A stretch of DNA of 64,000 nucleotides from Neodiprion pinetum (taxonomy: Eukaryota; Arthropoda; Insecta; Hymenoptera; Diprionidae). Each line of letters begins with the position of its first letter. The stretch's first letter is position 1. The stretch covers positions 808,501-872,500 of the forward strand of contig NC_060237.1 of NCBI RefSeq assembly GCF_021155775.2, written 5' to 3'. The translations under genes and the position numbers were made by a program. The notes below the pieces were generated by a model. That model saw only the letters and a list, made by a program, of their open reading frames with translations. It did not search any database and was not told the origin of the DNA. Shown here one piece after another: positions 14,301-26,999 of the stretch.

Positions 14301-17300
14301 TTCTGAGTACCTGGGGGTCCAATTGGTCGGATAAGGGTCATTTAAATCGTATCCAAAACCAAAAGTTTTTTGCCCAAAAAAAACGTAAGGCTAACCCCTT
14401 TCCATTTTTGGCGAAAAATTTCGCGATTTTGAAAAGTCCTGGAATCAATTAATTGTAGCACTGATCGGACGTAATTTTGCGAGAGAAATCGATTGGGCGC
14501 AGTCCCAATACGCTGCGATCAACGCATCAAAAGTTACAGCCGAAAAACCAGAACCTGAATTTTCGACATTTTTCAGCAGGTGCATATTCGCTCGCCATTT
14601 CTCTCCTGTTGGTCCTACGCTATTTTCGCTGCGATTTCTGAGTTCCTGGGGGTCCAACTGGTCGGATAAGGGTCATTTAAATCGGATCTAAAATCAATAG
14701 TTTTTTGCCCAAAAAAAAAGTAAGGCTAACCCCTTTCCATTTTTGGCGAAAAATTTCGCGATTTTGGATAGTGCTGGAATCAATTAATTGTAGCACTAAT
14801 CGGACGTAATTTTGCGAGAGAAATCGATTGAGCGCAGACCCAATACGCCACGATCAACGCATCAAAAGTTACAGCCAAAAAACCAGAACCTGAGTTTTCG
14901 ACATTTTTCAACAGGTGCATATTCGCTCGCCATTTCTCTCCTGTTGGTCCTACGCTCTTTTTGCTGCGATTTCTGAGTTCCTGGGGGTCCAATTGGTCGG
15001 ATGAGGGTCATTTGAATCGAATCCAAAACCAAAAGTTTTTTGCCCGAAAAAAACGTAAGGCTAACCCCTTTCCATTTTTGGCGAAAATTTTCGCGATTTT
15101 GGAAAGTGCTGGAATCAATTAATTGTAGCACTGATCGGACGTAATTTCGCGAGAGAAATCGATTGGGCGCAGTCCCAATACGCTGCGATCAACGCATCAA
15201 AAGTTACAGCCGAAAAACCAGAACCTGAATTTTCGACATTTTTCAGCAGGTGCTTTTTCGCTCGCCATTTCTCTCCTGTTGGTCCTACGCTCTTTGTGCT
15301 GCGATTTTGGAGTTCCTGGGGATCCAATTGGTCGGATAAGGGTCTTTCAAATCGAATCCAAAACCAAAAGTTTTATGCTCAAAAAAAACGTAAGGCTAAC
15401 CCCTTTCCATTTTTGACGAAAAATTTCGCGATTTTGAAAAGTCCTGGAATCAATTAATTGTAGCACTGATCGGACGTAATTTTGCGAGAGAAATCGATTG
15501 GGCGCAGTACCAATACGCTGCGATCAACGCATCAAAAGTTACAGCCGAAAAACCAGAACCTGAATTTTCGACATTTTTCAGCAGGTGCTTTTTCGCTCGC
15601 CATTTCTCTTCTGTTGGTCCTACGCTCTTTGTGCTGCGATTTCGGAGTTCCTGGGGATCCAATTGGTCGGATAAGGGTCTTTTAAATCGAATCAAAACCA
15701 AAAGTTTTTTGCTCAAAAAAAACGTAAGGCTAACCCCTTTCCATTTTTGGCGAAAAATTTCGCGATTTTGAAAAGTCCTGGAATCAATTAATTGTAGCAC
15801 TAATCGGACGTAATTTTGCAAGAAAAATCGATCGGGCGCAGACCCAATACGCTACGATCAACGCATCAAAAGTTACGGCCGAAAAACCAGAACCTGAATT
15901 TTCGACATTTTTCAGCAGGTGCATTTTCGCTCGCCATTTCTCTCCTGTTGGTCCTACGCTATTTTCGCTGCGATTTCTAAGTTCCTGGGGATCCAACTGG
16001 TCGGATAAGGGTCATTTAAATCGGATCTGAAATCAATAGTTTTTTGCCCAAAAAAAAAGTAAGGCTAACCCCTTTCCATTTTTGGCGAAAAATTTCGCGA
16101 TTTTGGATAGTGCTGGAATCAATCAATTGTAGCACTAATCGGACGTAATTTTGCGAGAGAAATCGATTGAGCGCAGACCCAATACGCTACGATCAACGCA
16201 TCAAAAGTTACAGCCAAAAAACCAGAACCTGAATTTTCGACATTTTTCAACAGGTGCATATTCGCTCGCCATTTCTCTCCTGTTGGTCCTACGCTCTTTT
16301 TGCTGCGATTTCTGAGTTCCTGGGGGTCCAATTGGTCGGATGAGGGTCATTTGAATCGAATCCAAAACCAAAAGTTTTTTGCCCGAAAAAAACGTAAGGC
16401 TAACCCCTTTCCATTTTTGGCGAAAATTTTCGCGATTTTGGAAAGTGCTGGAATCAATTAATTGTAGCACTGATCGGACGTAATTTCGCGAGAGAAATCG
16501 ATTGGGCGCAGTCCCAATACGCTGCGATCAACGCATCAAAAGTTACAGCCGGAAAACCAGAACCTGAATTTTCGACATTTTTCAGCAGGTGCTTTTTCGC
16601 TCGCCATTTCTCTCCTGTTGGTCCTACGCTCTTTGTGCTGCGATTTTGGAGTTCCTGGGGATCCAATTAGTCGGATAAGGGTCTTTCAAATCGAATCCAA
16701 AACCAAAAGTTTTATGCTCAAAAAAAACGTAAGGCTAACCCCTTTCCATTTTTGGCGAAAAATTTCGCGATTTTGAAAAGTCCTGGAATCAATTAATTGT
16801 AGCACTGATCGGACGTAATTTTGCGAGAGAAATCGATTGGGCGCAGTCCCAATACGCTGCGATCAACGCATCAAAAGTTACAGCCGAAAAACCAGAACCT
16901 GAATTTTCGACATTTTTCAGCAGGTGCTTTTTCGCTCGCCATTTCTCTTCTGTTGGTCCTACGCTCTTTGTGCTGCGATTTCGGAGTTCCTGGGGATCCA
17001 ATTGGTCGGATAAGGGTCTTTTAAATCGAATCCAAAACCAAAAGTTTTTTGCTCAAAAAAAACGTAAGGCTAACCCCTTTCCATTTTTGGCGAAAAATTT
17101 CGCGATTTTGAAAAGTCCTGGAATCAATTAATTGTAGCACTAATCGGACGTAATTTTGCAAGAAAAATCGATCGGGCGCAGACCCAATACGCTACGATCA
17201 ACGCATCAAAAGTTACGGCCGAAAAACCAGAACCTGAATTTTCGACATTTTTCAGCAGGTGCATTTTCGCTCGCCATTTCTCACCTGTTGGTCCTACGCT

Positions 17301-20300
17301 ATTTTCGCTGCGATTTCTGAGTTCCTGGGGGTCCAACTGGTCGGATAAGGGTCATTTAAATCGGATCTGAAATCAATAGTTTTTTGCCCAAAAAAAAAGT
17401 AAGGCTAACCCCTTTCCATTTTTGGCGAAAATTTTCGCGATTTTGGAAAGTGCTGGAATCAATTAATTGTCGCACTGATCGGACGTAATTTTGCGAGAGA
17501 AATCGATTGTGCGCAAACCCAATACGCTACGATCAACGCATCAAAAGTTACAGCCGAAAAACCAGAACCTGAATTTTCGACATTTCTCAGCAGGTGCTTT
17601 TTCGCTCGCCATTTCTCTCCTGTTGGTCCTACGCTCTTTTTGCTGCGATTTCTGAGTACCTGGGGGTCCAATTGGTCGGATAAGGGTCATTTAAATCGTA
17701 TCCAAAACCAAAAGTTTTTTGCCCAAAAAAAACGTAAGGCTAACCCCTTTCCATTTTTGGCGAAAAATTTCGCGATTTTGAAAAGTCCTGGAATCAATTA
17801 ATTGTAGCACTGATCGGACGTAATTTTGCGAGAGAAATCGATTGGGCGCAGTCCCAATACGCTGCGATCAACGCATCAAAAGTTACAGCCGAAAAACCAG
17901 AACCTGAATTTTCGACATTTTTCAGCAGGTGCATATTCGCTCGCCATTTCTCTCCTGTTGGTCCTACGCTATTTTCGCTGCGATTTCTGAGTTCCTGGGG
18001 GTCCAACTGGTCGGATAAGGGTCATTTAAATCGGATCTAAAATCAATAGTTTTTTGCCCAAAAAAAAAGTAAGGCTAACCCCTTTCCATTTTTGGCGAAA
18101 AATTTCGCGATTTTGGATAGTGCTGGAATCAATTAATTGTAGCACTAATCGGACGTAATTTTGCGAGAGAAATCGATTGAGCGCAGACCCAATACGCCAC
18201 GATCAACGCATCAAAAGTTACAGCCAAAAAACCAGAACCTGAATTTTCGACATTTTTCAACAGGTGCATATTCGCTCGCCATTTCTCTCCTGTTGGTCCT
18301 ACGCTCTTTTTGCTGCGATTTCTGAGTTCCTGGGGGTCCAATTGGTCGGATGAGGGTCATTTGAATCGAATCCAAAACCAAAAGTTTTTTGCCCGAAAAA
18401 AACGTAAGGCTAACCCCTTTCCATTTTTGGCGAAAATTTTCGCGATTTTGGAAAGTGCTGGAATCAATTAATTGTAGCACTGATCGGACGTAATTTCGCG
18501 AGAGAAATCGATTGGGCGCAGTCCCAATACGCTGCGATCAACGCATCAAAAGTTACAGCCGAAAAACCAGAACCTGAATTTTCGACATTTTTCAGCAGGT
18601 GCATTTTCGCTCGCCATTTCTCACCTGTTGGTCCTACGCTATTTTCGCTGCGATTTCTGAGTTCCTGGGGGTCCAACTGGTCGGATAAGGGTCATTTAAA
18701 TCGGATCTGAAATCAATAGTTTTTTGCCCAAAAAAAAAGTAAGGCTAACCCCTTTCCATTTTTGGCGAAAATTTTCGCGATTTTGGAAAGTGCTGGAATC
18801 AATTAATTGTCGCACTGATCGGACGTAATTTTGCGAGAGAAATCGATTGTGCGCAAACCCAATACGCTACGATCAACGCATCAAAAGTTACAGCCGAAAA
18901 ACCAGAACCTGAATTTTCGACATTTCTCAGCAGGTGCTTTTTCGCTCGCCATTTCTCTCCTGTTGGTCCTACGCTCTTTTTGCTGCGATTTCTGAGTACC
19001 TGGGGGTCCAATTGGTCGGATAAGGGTCATTTAAATCGTATCCAAAACCAAAAGTTTTTTGCCCAAAAAAAACGTAAGGCTAACCCCTTTCCATTTTTGG
19101 CGAAAAATTTCGCGATTTTGAAAAGTCCTGGAATCAATTAATTGTAGCACTGATCGGACGTAATTTTGCGAGAGAAATCGATTGGGCGCAGTCCCAATAC
19201 GCTGCGATCAACGCATCAAAAGTTACAGCCGAAAAACCAGAACCTGAATTTTCGACATTTTTCAGCAGGTGCATATTCGCTCGCCATTTCTCTCCTGTTG
19301 GTCCTACGCTATTTTCGCTGCGATTTCTGAGTTCCTGGGGGTCCAACTGGTCGGATAAGGGTCATTCAAATCGGATCTAAAATCAATAGTTTTTTGCCCA
19401 AAAAAAAAGTAAGGCTAACCCCTTTCCATTTTTGGCGAAAAATTTCGCGATTTTGGATAGTGCTGGAATCAATTAATTGTAGCACTAATCGGACGTAATT
19501 TTGCGAGAGAAATCGATTGAGCGCAGACCCAATACGCCACGATCAACGCATCAAAAGTTACAGCCAAAAAACCAGAACCTGAATTTTCGACATTTTTCAA
19601 CAGGTGCATATTCGCTCGCCATTTCTCTCCTGTTGGTCCTACGCTCTTTTTGCTGCGATTTCTGAGTTCCTGGGGGTCCAATTGGTCGGATGAGGGTCAT
19701 TTGAATCAAATCCAAAACCAAAAGTTTTTTGCCCGAAAAAAACGTAAGGCTAACCCCTTTCCATTTTTGGCGAAAATTTTCGCGATTTTGGAAAGTGCTG
19801 GAATCAATTAATTGTAGCACTGATCGGACGTAATTTCGCGAGAGAAATCGATTGGGCGCAGTCCCAATACGCTGCGATCAACGCATCAAAAGTTACAGCC
19901 GAAAAACCAGAACCTGAATTTTCGACATTTTTCAGCAGGTGCTTTTTCGCTCGCCATTTCTCTCCTGTTGGTCCTACGCTCTTTGTGCTGCGATTTTGGA
20001 GTTCCTGGGGATCCAATTGGTCGGATAAGGGTCTTTCAAATCGAATCCAAAACCAAAAGTTTTATGCTCAAAAAAAACGTAAGGCTAACCCCTTTCCATT
20101 TTTGGCGAAAAATTTCGCGATTTTGAAAAGTCCTGGAATCAATTAATTGTAGCACTGATCGGACGTAATTTTGCGAGAGAAATCGATTGGGCGCAGTACC
20201 AATACGCTGCGATCAACGCATCAAAAGTTACAGCCGAAAAACCAGAACCTGAATTTTCGACATTTTTCAGCAGGTGCTTTTTCGCTCGCCATTTCTCTTC

Positions 20301-20690
20301 TGTTGGTCCTACGCTCTTTGTGCTGCGATTTCGGAGTTCCTGGGGATCCAATTGGTCGGATAAGGGTCTTTTAAATCGAATCAAAACCAAAAGTTTTTTG
20401 CTCAAAAAAAACGTAAGGCTAACCCCTTTCCATTTTTGGCGAAAAATTTCGCGATTTTGAAAAGTCCTGGAATCAATTAATTGTAGCACTAATCGGACGT
20501 AATTTTGCAAGAAAAATCGATCGGGCGCAGACCCAATACGCTACGATCAACGCATCAAAAGTTACGGCCGAAAAACCAGAACCTGAATTTTCGACATTTT
20601 TCAGCAGGTGCATTTTCGCTCGCCATTTCTCTCCTGTTGGTCCTACGCTATTTTCGCTGCGATTTCTAAGTTCCTGGGGGTCCAACTGGT
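11310..20690. repeat. 14-monomer higher-order repeat, two adjacent copies (4689-bp offset)
   Basis: About 11310-15998 and 15999-20690 are near-identical at a 4689-bp offset. Both copies carry the same one-base deletion (AATCGAATCAAAACC, near 15690 and 20379), which gives a 334-bp monomer and explains why the unit is 14 x 335 minus 1. By eye I noticed only about eight single-base differences between the copies, for example at 12751/17440 and 15417/20106. A smaller 4-monomer (1340-bp) repeat is nested inside: units near 12770, 13105 and 13440 recur near 14110, 14445 and 14780. Confidence 0.88.
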
Positions 20691-22024
20691 CGGATAAGGG
20701 TCATTTAAATCGGATCTGAAATCAATAGTTTTTTGCCCAAAAAAAAAGTAAGGCTAACCCCTTTCCATTTTTGGCGAAAAATTTCGCGATTTTGGATAGT
20801 GCTGGAATCAATTAATTGTAGCACTAATCGGACGTAATTTTGCGAGAGAAATCGATTGAGCGCAGACCCAATACGCTACGATCAACGCATCAAAAGTTAC
20901 AGCCAAAAAACCAGAACCTGAATTTTCGACATTTTTCAACAGGTGCATATTCGCTCGCCATTTCTCTCCTGTTGGTCCTACGCTTTTTTTGCTGCAATTT
21001 CTGAGTTCCTGGGGGTCCAATTGGTCGGATGAGGGTCATTTGAATCGAATCCAAAACCAAAAGTTTTTTGCCCGAAAAAAACGTAAGGCTAACCCCTTTC
21101 CATTTTTGGCGAAAATTTTCGCGATTTTGGAAAGTGCTGGAATCAATTAATTGTCGCACTGATCGGACGTAATTTTGCGAGAGAAATCGATTGTGCGCAA
21201 ACCCAATACGCTACGATCAACGCATCAAAAGTTACAGCCGAAAAACCAGAACCTGAATTTTCGACATTTCTCAGCAGGTGCTTTTTCGCTCGCCATTTCT
21301 CTCCTGTTGGTCCTACGCTCTTTTTGCTGCGATTTCTGAGTACCTGGGGGTCCAATTGGTCGGATAAGGGTCATTTAAATCGTGTCCAAAACCAAAAGTT
21401 TTTTGCCCAAAAAAAACGTAAGGCTAACCCCTTTCCATTTTTGGCGAAAAATTTCGCGATTTTGAAAAGTCCTGGAATCAATTAATTGTAGCACTGATCG
21501 GACGTAATTTTGCGAGAGAAATCGATTGGGCGCAGTCCCAATACGCTGCGATCAACGCATCAAAAGTTACAGCCGAAAAACCAGAACCTGAATTTTCGAC
21601 ATTTTTCAGCAGGTGCATTTTCGCTGGCCATTTCTCTCCTGTTGGTCCTACGCTCTTTGTGCTGCGATTTCGGAGTTCCTGGGGATCCAATTGGTCGGAT
21701 AAGGGTCTTTTAAATCGAATCTAAAACCAATAGTTTTTTGCCCAAAAAAAAAGTAAGGCTAACCCCTTTCCATTTTTGGCGAAAAATTTCGCGATTTTGG
21801 AAAGTGCTGGAATCAATTAATTGTAGCACTAATCGGACGTAATTTTGCGAGAGAAATCGATTGGGCGCAGACCCAATACGCTACGATCAACGCATCAAAA
21901 GTTACAGCCGAAAAACCAGAACCTGAATTTTCGACATTTTTCAGCAGGTGCATTTTCGCTGGCCATTTCTCTCCTGTTGGTCCTACGCTCTTTTTGCTGC
22001 GATTTCTGAGTTCCTGGGGGTCCA

Positions 22025-25000
22025 ATTGGTCGGATGAGGGTCATTTGAATCGAATCCAAAACCAAAAGTTTTTTGCCCAAAAAAAACGTAAGGCTAACCC
22101 CTTTCCATTTTTGGCGAAAAATTTCGCGATTTTGAAAAGTCCTGGAATCAATTAACTGTAGCACTGATCGGACGTAATTTTGCGAGAGAAATCGATTGGG
22201 CGCAGTCCCAATACGCTGCGATCAACGCATCAAAAGTTACAGCCGAAAAACCAGAACCTGAATTTTCGACATTTTTCAGCAGGTGCATTTTCGCTCGCCA
22301 TTTCTCTCCAGTTAGTCCTACGCTCTTTTTGCTGCGATTTCTGAGTTCGTGGGGGTCCAATTGGTCGGATAAGGGTCATTTAAATAGAATCCGGAATCAA
22401 AAGTTTTTTGCCCAAAAAAAACGTAAAGCTAACCCCTTTCCATTTTTGGCGAAAAATTTTGCGATTTTGAAAAGTCCTGGAATCAATTAATTGTAGCACT
22501 GATCGGACGTACTTTCGCGAGAGAAATCGATTGGGCGCAGACCCAATACGCTACGATCAACGCATCAAAAGTTACAGCCGAAAAACCAGAACCTGAATTT
22601 TCGACATTTCTCAGCAGGTGCTTTTTCGCTCGCCATTTCTCTCCTGTTGGTCCTACGCTCTTTGTGCTGCGATTTCGGAGTTCCTGGGGATCCAATTGGT
22701 CGGATAAGGGTCTTTTAGATCGAATCCAAAACCAAAAGTTTTATGCTCAAAAAAAACGTAAGGCTAACCCCTTTCCATTTTTGGCGAAAAATTTCGCGAT
22801 TTTGAAAAGTCCTGGAATCAATTAATTGTAGCACTGATTGGACGTAATTTTGCGAGAGAAATCGATTGGGCGCAGTCCCAATACGCTGCGATCAACGCAT
22901 CAAAAGTTACAGCCGAAAAACCAGAACCTGAATTTTCGACATTTTTCAGCAGGTGCATATTCGCTCGCCATTTCTCTCCTGTTGGTCCTACGCTATTTTC
23001 GCTGCGATTTCTGAGTTCCTGGGGGTCCAACTGGTCGGATAAGGGTCATTTAAATCGGATCTGAAACCAATAGTTTTTTGCCCAAAAAAAAAGTAAGGCT
23101 AACCCCTTTCCATTTTTGGCGAAAAATTTCGCGATTTTGGATAGTGCTGGAATCAATTAATTGTAGCACTAATCGGACGTAATTTTGCGAGAGAAATCGA
23201 TTGAGCGCAGACCCAATACGCTACGATCAACGCATCAAAAGTTACAGCCAAAAAACCAGAACCTGAATTTTCGACATTTTTCAACAGGTGCATATTCGCT
23301 CGCCATTTCTCTCCTGTTGGTCCTACGCTCTTTTTGCTGCGATTTCTGAGTTCCTGGGGGTCCAATTGGTCGGATGAGGGTCATTTGAATCGAATCCAAA
23401 ACCAAAAGTTTCTTGCCCGAAAAAAACGTAAGGCTAACCCCTTTCCATTTTAGGCGAAAATTTTCGCGATTTTGGAAAGTGCTGGAATCAATTAATTGTA
23501 GCACTGATCGGACGTAATTTTGCGAGAGGAATCGATTGGGCGCAGTCCCAATACGCTGCGATCAACGCATCAAAAGTTACAGCCGAAAAACCAGAACCTG
23601 AATTTTCGACATTTCTCAGCAGGTGCTTTTTCGCTCGCCATTTCTCTCCTGTTGGTCCTACGCTCTTTTTGCTGCGATTTCTGAGTTCCTGGGGGTCCAA
23701 TTGGTCGGATAAGGGTCATTTAAATCGAATCCAAAACCAAAAGTTTTTTGCCCAAAAAAAACGTAAGGCTAACCCCTTTCCATTTTTGGCGAAAAATTTC
23801 GCGATTTTGAAAAGTCCTGGAATCAATTAATTGTAGCACTGATCGGACGTAATTTTGCGAGAGAAATCGATTGGGCGCAGTCCCAATACGCTGCGATCAA
23901 CGCATCAAAAGTTACAGCCGAAAAACCAGAACCTGAATTTTCGACATTTTTCAGCAGGTGCATTTTCGCTGGCCATTTCTCTCCTGTTGGTCCTACGCTC
24001 TTTTTGCTGCGATTTCTGAGTTCCTGGGGGTCCAATTGGTCGGATGAGGGTCATTTGAATCGAATCCAAAACCAAAAGTTTTTTGCCCAAAAAAAACGTA
24101 AGGCTAACCCCTTGCCATTTTTGGCGAAAAATTTCGCGATTTTGAAAAGTCCTGGAATCAATTAACTGTAGCACTGATCGGACGTAATTTTGCGAGAGAA
24201 ATCGATTGGGCGCAGTCCCAATACGCTGCGATCAACGCATCAAAAGTTACAGCCGAAAAACCAGAACCTGAATTTTCGACATTTTTCAGCAGGTGCATTT
24301 TCGCTCGCCATTTCTCTCCAGTTAGTCCTACGCTCTTTTTGCTGCGATTTCTGAGTTCGTGGGGGTCCAATTGGTCGGATAAGGGTCATTTAAATAGAAT
24401 CCGGAATCAAAAGTTTTTTGCCCAAAAAAAACGTAAAGCTAACCCCTTTCCATTTTTGGCGAAAAATTTTGCGATTTTGAAAAGTCCTGGAATCAATTAA
24501 TTGTAGCACTGATCGGACGTACTTTCGCGAGAGAAATCGATTGGGCGCAGTCCCAATACGCTGCGATCAACGCATCAAAAGTTACAGCCGAAAAACCAGA
24601 ACCTGAATTTTCGACATTTTTCAGCAGGTGCTTTTTCGCTTGCCATTTCTCTTCTGTTGGTCCTACGCTCTTTGTGCTGCGATTTCGGAGTTCCTGGGGA
24701 TCCAATTGGTCGGATAAGGGTCTTTTGAATCGAATCCAAAACCAAAAGTTTTTTGCTCAAAAAAAACGTAAGGCTAACCCCTTTCCATTTTTGGCGAAAA
24801 ATTTCGCGATTTTGAAAAGTCCTGGAATCAATTAATTGTAGCACTAATCGGACGTAATTTTGCAAGAGAAATCGATTGGGCGCAGACCCAATACGCTACG
24901 ATCAACGCATCAAAAGTTACGGCCGAAAAACCAGAACCGGAATTTTCGACATTTTTCAGCAGGTGCATTTTCGCTGGCCATTTCTCTCCTGTTGGTCCTA

Positions 25001-26500
25001 CGCTCTTTTTGCTGCGATTTCTGAGTTCCTGGGGGTCCAATTGGTCGGATGAGGGTCATTTGAATCGAATCCAAAACCAAAAGTTTTTTGCCCAAAAAAA
25101 ACGTAAGGCTAACCCCTTTCCATTTTTGGCGAAAAATTTCGCGATTTTGAAAAGTCCTGGAATCAATTAACTGTAGCACTGATCGGACGTAATTTTGCGA
25201 GAGAAATCGATTGGGCGCAGTCCCAATACGCTGCGATCAACGCATCAAAAGTTACAGCCGAAAAACCAGAACCTGAATTTTCGACATTTTTCAGCAGGTG
25301 CATTTTCGCTCGCCATTTCTCTCCAGTTAGTCCTACGCTCTTTTTGCTGCGATTTCTGAGTTCGTGGGGGTCCAATTGGTCGGATAAGGGTCATTTAAAT
25401 AGAATCCGGAATCAAAAGTTTTTTGCCCAAAAAAAACGTAAAGCTAACCCCTTTCCATTTTTGGCGAAAAATTTTGCGATTTTGAAAAGTCCTGGAATCA
25501 ATTAATTGTAGCACTGATCGGACGTACATTCGCGAGAGAAATCGATTGGGCGCAGTCCCAATACGCTGCGATCAACGCATCAAAAGTTACAGCCGAAAAA
25601 CCAGAACCTGAATTTTCGACATTTTTCAGCAGGTGCTTTTTCGCTTGCCATTTCTCTTCTGTTGGTCCTACGCTCTTTGTGCTGCGATTTCGGAGTTCCT
25701 GGGGATCCAATTGGTCGGATAAGGGTCTTTTAAATCGAATCCAAAACCAAAAGTTTTTTGCTCAAAAAAAACGTAAGGCTAACCCCTTTCCATTTTTGGC
25801 GAAAAATTTCGCGATTTTGAAAAGTCCTGGAATCAATTAATTGTAGCACTGATCGGACGTAATTTTGCGAGAGAAATCGATTGGGCGCAGTCCCAATACG
25901 CTGCGATCAACGCATCAAAAGTTACAGCCGAAAAACCAGAACCTGAATTTTCGACATTTTTCAGCAGGTGCATTTTCGCTGGCCATTTCTCTCCTGTTGG
26001 TCCTACGCTCTTTTTGCTGCGATTTCTGAGTTCCTGGGGGTCCAATTGGTCGGATGAGGGTCATTTGAATCGAATCCAAAACCAAAAGTTTTTTGCCCAA
26101 AAAAAACGTAAGGCTAACCCCTTTCCATTTTTGGCGAAAAATTTCGCGATTTTGAAAAGTCCTGGAATCAATTAACTGTAGCACTGATCGGACGTAATTT
26201 TGCGAGAGAAATCGATTGGGCGCAGTCCCAATACGCTGCGATCAACGCATCAAAAGTTACAGCCGAAAAACCAGAACCTGAATTTTCGACATTTTTCAGC
26301 AGGTGCATTTTCGCTCGCCATTTCTCTCCAGTTAGTCCTACGCTCTTTTTGCTGCGATTTCTGAGTTCGTGGGGGTCCAATTGGTCGGATAAGGGTCATT
26401 TAAATAGAATCCGGAATCAAAAGTTTTTTGCCCAAAAAAAACGTAAAGCTAACCCCTTTCCATTTTTGGCGAAAAATTTTGCGATTTTGAAAAGTCCTGG
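22025..26500. repeat. 3-monomer (1005-bp) higher-order repeat zone
   Basis: A trio of monomer subtypes recurs every 1005 bp. It is marked by AATCAATTAACTGTAGC (near 22147, 24157, 25162, 26167), by TCTCCAGTTAGTCCTACG with GAGTTCGTGGGGGTCC, and by TAAATAGAATCCGGAATC followed by AACGTAAAGC. The trio is also found at 34543 and 35548. One stretch, about 22.5-23.8 kb, carries subtypes typical of the 9-20 kb part of the array and interrupts the trimer order. Confidence 0.8.
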
Positions 26501-26999
26501 AATCAATTAATTGTAGCACTGATCGGACGTACTTTCGCGAGAGAAATCGATTGGGCGCAGTCCCAATACGCTGCGATCAACGCATCAAAAGTTACAGCCG
26601 AAAAACCAGAACCTGAATTTTCGACATTTTTCAGCAGGTGCTTTTTCGCTTGCCATTTCTCTTCTGTTGGTCCTACGCTCTTTGTGCTGCGATTTCGGAG
26701 TTCCTGGGGATCCAATTGGTCGGATAAGGGTCTTTTAAATCGAATCCAAAACCAAAAGTTTTTTGCTCAAAAAAAACGTAAGGCTAACCCCTTTCCATTT
26801 TTGGCGAAAAATTTCGCGATTTTGAAAAGTCCTGGAATCAATTAATTGTAGCACTAATCGGACGTAATTTTGCAAGAGAAATCGATTGGGCGCAGACCCA
26901 ATACGCTACGATCAACGCATCAAAAGTTACGGCCGAAAAACCAGAACCTGAATTTTCGACATTTTTCAGCAGGTGCATTTTCGCTCGCCATTTCTCTCC

